NCBI RefSeq assembly: GCF_025195125.1
Contig: NZ_JAMGSL010000002.1
Coordinates: 310,001-374,000 of the forward strand
Direction: 5' to 3'
Length of the DNA stretch: 64,000 nt
Origin: Streptomyces sp. Je 1-79
GTDB taxonomy: Bacteria > Actinomycetota > Actinomycetes > Streptomycetales > Streptomycetaceae
The notes beneath the pieces are model-generated. The model was not told where the DNA came from. It made no database searches and saw only the letters and a list, made by a program, of their open reading frames with translations. Position 1 is the first letter of the stretch. Each line of letters opens with the position of its first letter. Positions 62,287-64,000 of this stretch are shown piece by piece. The translations under genes and the position numbers were made by a program.

Positions 62287-64000
62287 CAGACTCCTCCCTC
62301 GATCGGTTCCGCCTCGGGAAGCAGCCCGCACATGGCGAAGATGGACAGCAGCGGTGCGAGGACCCGTCGCGACCGGGCCCCGTGCGGGAAGCGGTCTCCC
62401 CTGGCCTGCCCGCCCGTCGCCGCCACGAAGTGCAACGTGCAGCGGGCGCAGTCGTCGAAGGGCTTGAGCCAGGCGCGGCTCGCGTGGTGGGTCAGGAAGG
62501 CGTAGGCGTCGCGGCTCTCGGCGCGCAGCGCCTCCCGGTCCAGCCGCGGGGGCAGCCCGCGGCCCAGCCAGCGGTCGACCGCCGGTTCGAAGCGGACCAG
62601 GTCGGACTTGTTGACGGCGATCACCGCCGGCGCACCGACAAGTCCGTTGCTCTGACGCTCGATCCGATTGAGGACCGTGGTGAAAGCCTCGTCCCCCAGG
62701 TCCCGGCGCGGCAGCCCGTCCTGTTCGCGGACCGGGTCGAGCGACGCCATCCGCAGCGCCCGCAGCGGGTCCAGGACGAAGACGAAGGCGTCGACACCGG
62801 TCAGGAAGCGGGTCACCTCCCCGTCCTGCGCCAGGTCCTCACCCGCCAGGTCGAAGAAGACGACGGGCCGGGGCGTCGCACCCCGGGCCGAGACCAGCAG
62901 ACCGTCGGCGAACCGGGCGAAGGTCTGCTGGACGGTGCGGCCCAACTGCCGTCCCTGCTGCAGACTCTGGACGCGTTCACGCAGGTACGTGCGGTGGGCG
63001 TCCGGGTTGAGCGGCAGGCACTTCAGACCGTACGGCTCCAGGCCGCCGAGCTCGACCTCGCCGAGTATGGCCGCGAGCAGATGGGTCTTGCCGACTGACG
63101 AGCTGCCGACAAAGGCGATCGACAGCGGATCGCCGTTGGTGAGATAGGGGACGGGCAGTTCGTGGGCCTCCTCCCCCGGCCCCGCGTGCGGGCACAGGTG
63201 GTAGGCCTTGCGCAGGATCTCCCGTCTGATCGCCGGCCGGTGTTCGCCGGCGAGGTCGAGCGGGATGCGGTTGCCCTTGGCGTCGATGGTGACGAGCAGA
63301 GTCTCGTCGTACTCGACGGGGCGCAGGCAGTGCGGACACATCCGCGCGCGGGACGGCGGCGGTACGAGGACGGGGGCCGGCGCCGGTGCGGGGGGCGCCG
63401 GGGTCCGGTCGGGCGCGTCGCCGCCGAAGCCGGCGCGGAGCCGGGCGCGCAGGGAGGGCCTCGGGGGCACCAGGTCGTAGGGGTTGCGCGGACCGTCCTG
63501 TACGGGAACCCACGCCGCTCCCGGTGCCTGACCCGGGGCCGCCGCCGAGGCCTGGCGCTTGCGCGCGAGATGGGCGTCGAACTCGGCGCGGCCCCGGCTG
63601 AGCGGGTCGGCGGTGCCGACGGCCGTGGCGAGCGGGTCGGGGACGTGCAGGAGCCGCAGCAGCTCGGCGGGGGCCGGCCGGGCGGCCGCGTCCGCGGCGA
63701 AGAGACCGCTGTGTTCGAGCGCGGCGAGGCGGCGGTAGTCGCCGAGGTCCTCGGGCGGGCCCTCGCCCCGGTCGGAGTGGCCGGAGAGGAGGTAGTAGCC
63801 GATCCTGCCCACCGACCACAGATCGTCGCGGGGGTCGGCGGTCCCGCGCCCCGCGCGCTGCTCGGGCGAGGCCCACGGAGCGGCGCCGAAGGCCTCGCGG
63901 GTCTCCCCGACGCGCAGCGCGGCGTACGGCTCGCACAGCCGCACATGGGTGCCGTCCCAGCGCACGGTGTCGGGGGCGATCGTCCGGTGCACCAGCTCCA
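62286..64000 (-). CDS. Pseudokinase / zinc-ribbon / GTPase fusion (partial)
   Basis: A multidomain protein whose 5' end lies beyond the window; at least 570 residues are seen. The visible start is a kinase C-lobe: LVHRTIAPDTVRW, where HRD is HRT, so the catalytic Asp is missing, and PWASPEQRAGRG with SVGRIGYYLLSG, an APE-like and F-helix region. A zinc ribbon (MCPHCLRPV, HLCPHAG) follows. The C-terminal ~310 residues are a P-loop GTPase: Walker A FVGSSSVGKTHLL, DLAGED as G3, and NKSDL as G4. The fusion resembles double-GTPase/kinase proteins of conflict systems. The kinase is probably a pseudokinase. Codon use is normal. Coupled to the GAP1-like gene by TGATG. Confidence 0.72.
   Translation of the reverse strand, partial: ELVHRTIAPDTVRWDGTHVRLCEPYAALRVGETREAFGAAPWASPEQRAGRGTADPRDDLWSVGRIGYYLLSGHSDRGEGPPEDLGDYRRLAALEHSGLFAADAAARPAPAELLRLLHVPDPLATAVGTADPLSRGRAEFDAHLARKRQASAAAPGQAPGAAWVPVQDGPRNPYDLVPPRPSLRARLRAGFGGDAPDRTPAPPAPAPAPVLVPPPSRARMCPHCLRPVEYDETLLVTIDAKGNRIPLDLAGEHRPAIRREILRKAYHLCPHAGPGEEAHELPVPYLTNGDPLSIAFVGSSSVGKTHLLAAILGEVELGGLEPYGLKCLPLNPDAHRTYLRERVQSLQQGRQLGRTVQQTFARFADGLLVSARGATPRPVVFFDLAGEDLAQDGEVTRFLTGVDAFVFVLDPLRALRMASLDPVREQDGLPRRDLGDEAFTTVLNRIERQSNGLVGAPAVIAVNKSDLVRFEPAVDRWLGRGLPPRLDREALRAESRDAYAFLTHHASRAWLKPFDDCARCTLHFVAATGGQARGDRFPHGARSRRVLAPLLSIFAMCGLLPEAEPIEGGV

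Overview
This is a contiguous stretch of a high-GC actinobacterial chromosome, almost certainly Streptomyces. Third codon positions are nearly always G or C, GTG starts are frequent, and stop/start overlaps (ATGA, GTGA) are common. The order ngcEFG - ROK regulator - xylFGH - dxs, with aconitase and a MurA paralogue to one side and the fadAB pair to the other, matches what I remember of the S. coelicolor SCO60xx region. I saw no tRNA, rRNA, insertion sequence, phage genes or CRISPR array. 45 coding regions are called, one of them running off the right edge.

Layout. (1) 1-6.2 kb: RNase D, an alpha/beta hydrolase and the fadA-fadB beta-oxidation pair. (2) 6.2-19.1 kb: a cell-wall glycopolymer island. 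A minus-strand operon of overlapping genes encodes a CDP-alcohol phosphatidyltransferase, a 1478-residue fusion of glycosyltransferases with a TagF-like polymerase, an SGNH esterase, an Ig-like protein and a phosphodiester-glycosidase lipoprotein. Two paralogous beta-propeller proteins flank it, one carrying a degenerate PIG-L-like domain. A divergent LCP-family gene probably encodes the ligase that attaches the polymer to peptidoglycan. (3) 19.2-22.8 kb: an APC amino-acid permease and dxs. (4) 23.0-38.2 kb: sugar acquisition, with the xylFGH transporter, its ROK regulator, the GlcNAc/chitobiose transporter ngcEFG, a secreted GH92 mannosidase and two tandem secreted FG-GAP proteins. DasR-like and LacI-like operators lie between ngcE and the GH92 gene.

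(5) 38.2-49 kb: aconitase, a pentapeptide-repeat membrane protein, a VOC protein, an XRE-HTH/MurA fusion, a TPR protein, thiol peroxidase and a DHA2 exporter. The aconitase and XRE-MurA upstream regions share a 16-bp inverted repeat, ATCTC-N6-GAGAT. (6) 49-56.6 kb: a CoA-dependent aromatic (anthranilate or salicylate type) catabolic cluster with a RidA protein, acyl-CoA dehydrogenase, aryl-CoA ligase, PaaX-type regulator, flavin monooxygenase/old-yellow-enzyme fusion and enoyl-CoA hydratase. Both divergent promoter regions contain the same 13-mer, TGACTGTCGTCAC. (7) 56.8-59.8 kb: a small RsbW-like ATPase and the arginine deiminase pair arcA-arcB. (8) 59.8-64 kb: a GAP1-like, tail-anchored protein overlapping a pseudokinase/zinc-ribbon/GTPase fusion, which resembles an NTPase-centred conflict system and continues beyond the window.

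A theme crossing several regions is tandem duplication of gene 3' ends, including the stop codon, downstream of ngcG, the first FG-GAP gene and arcB.
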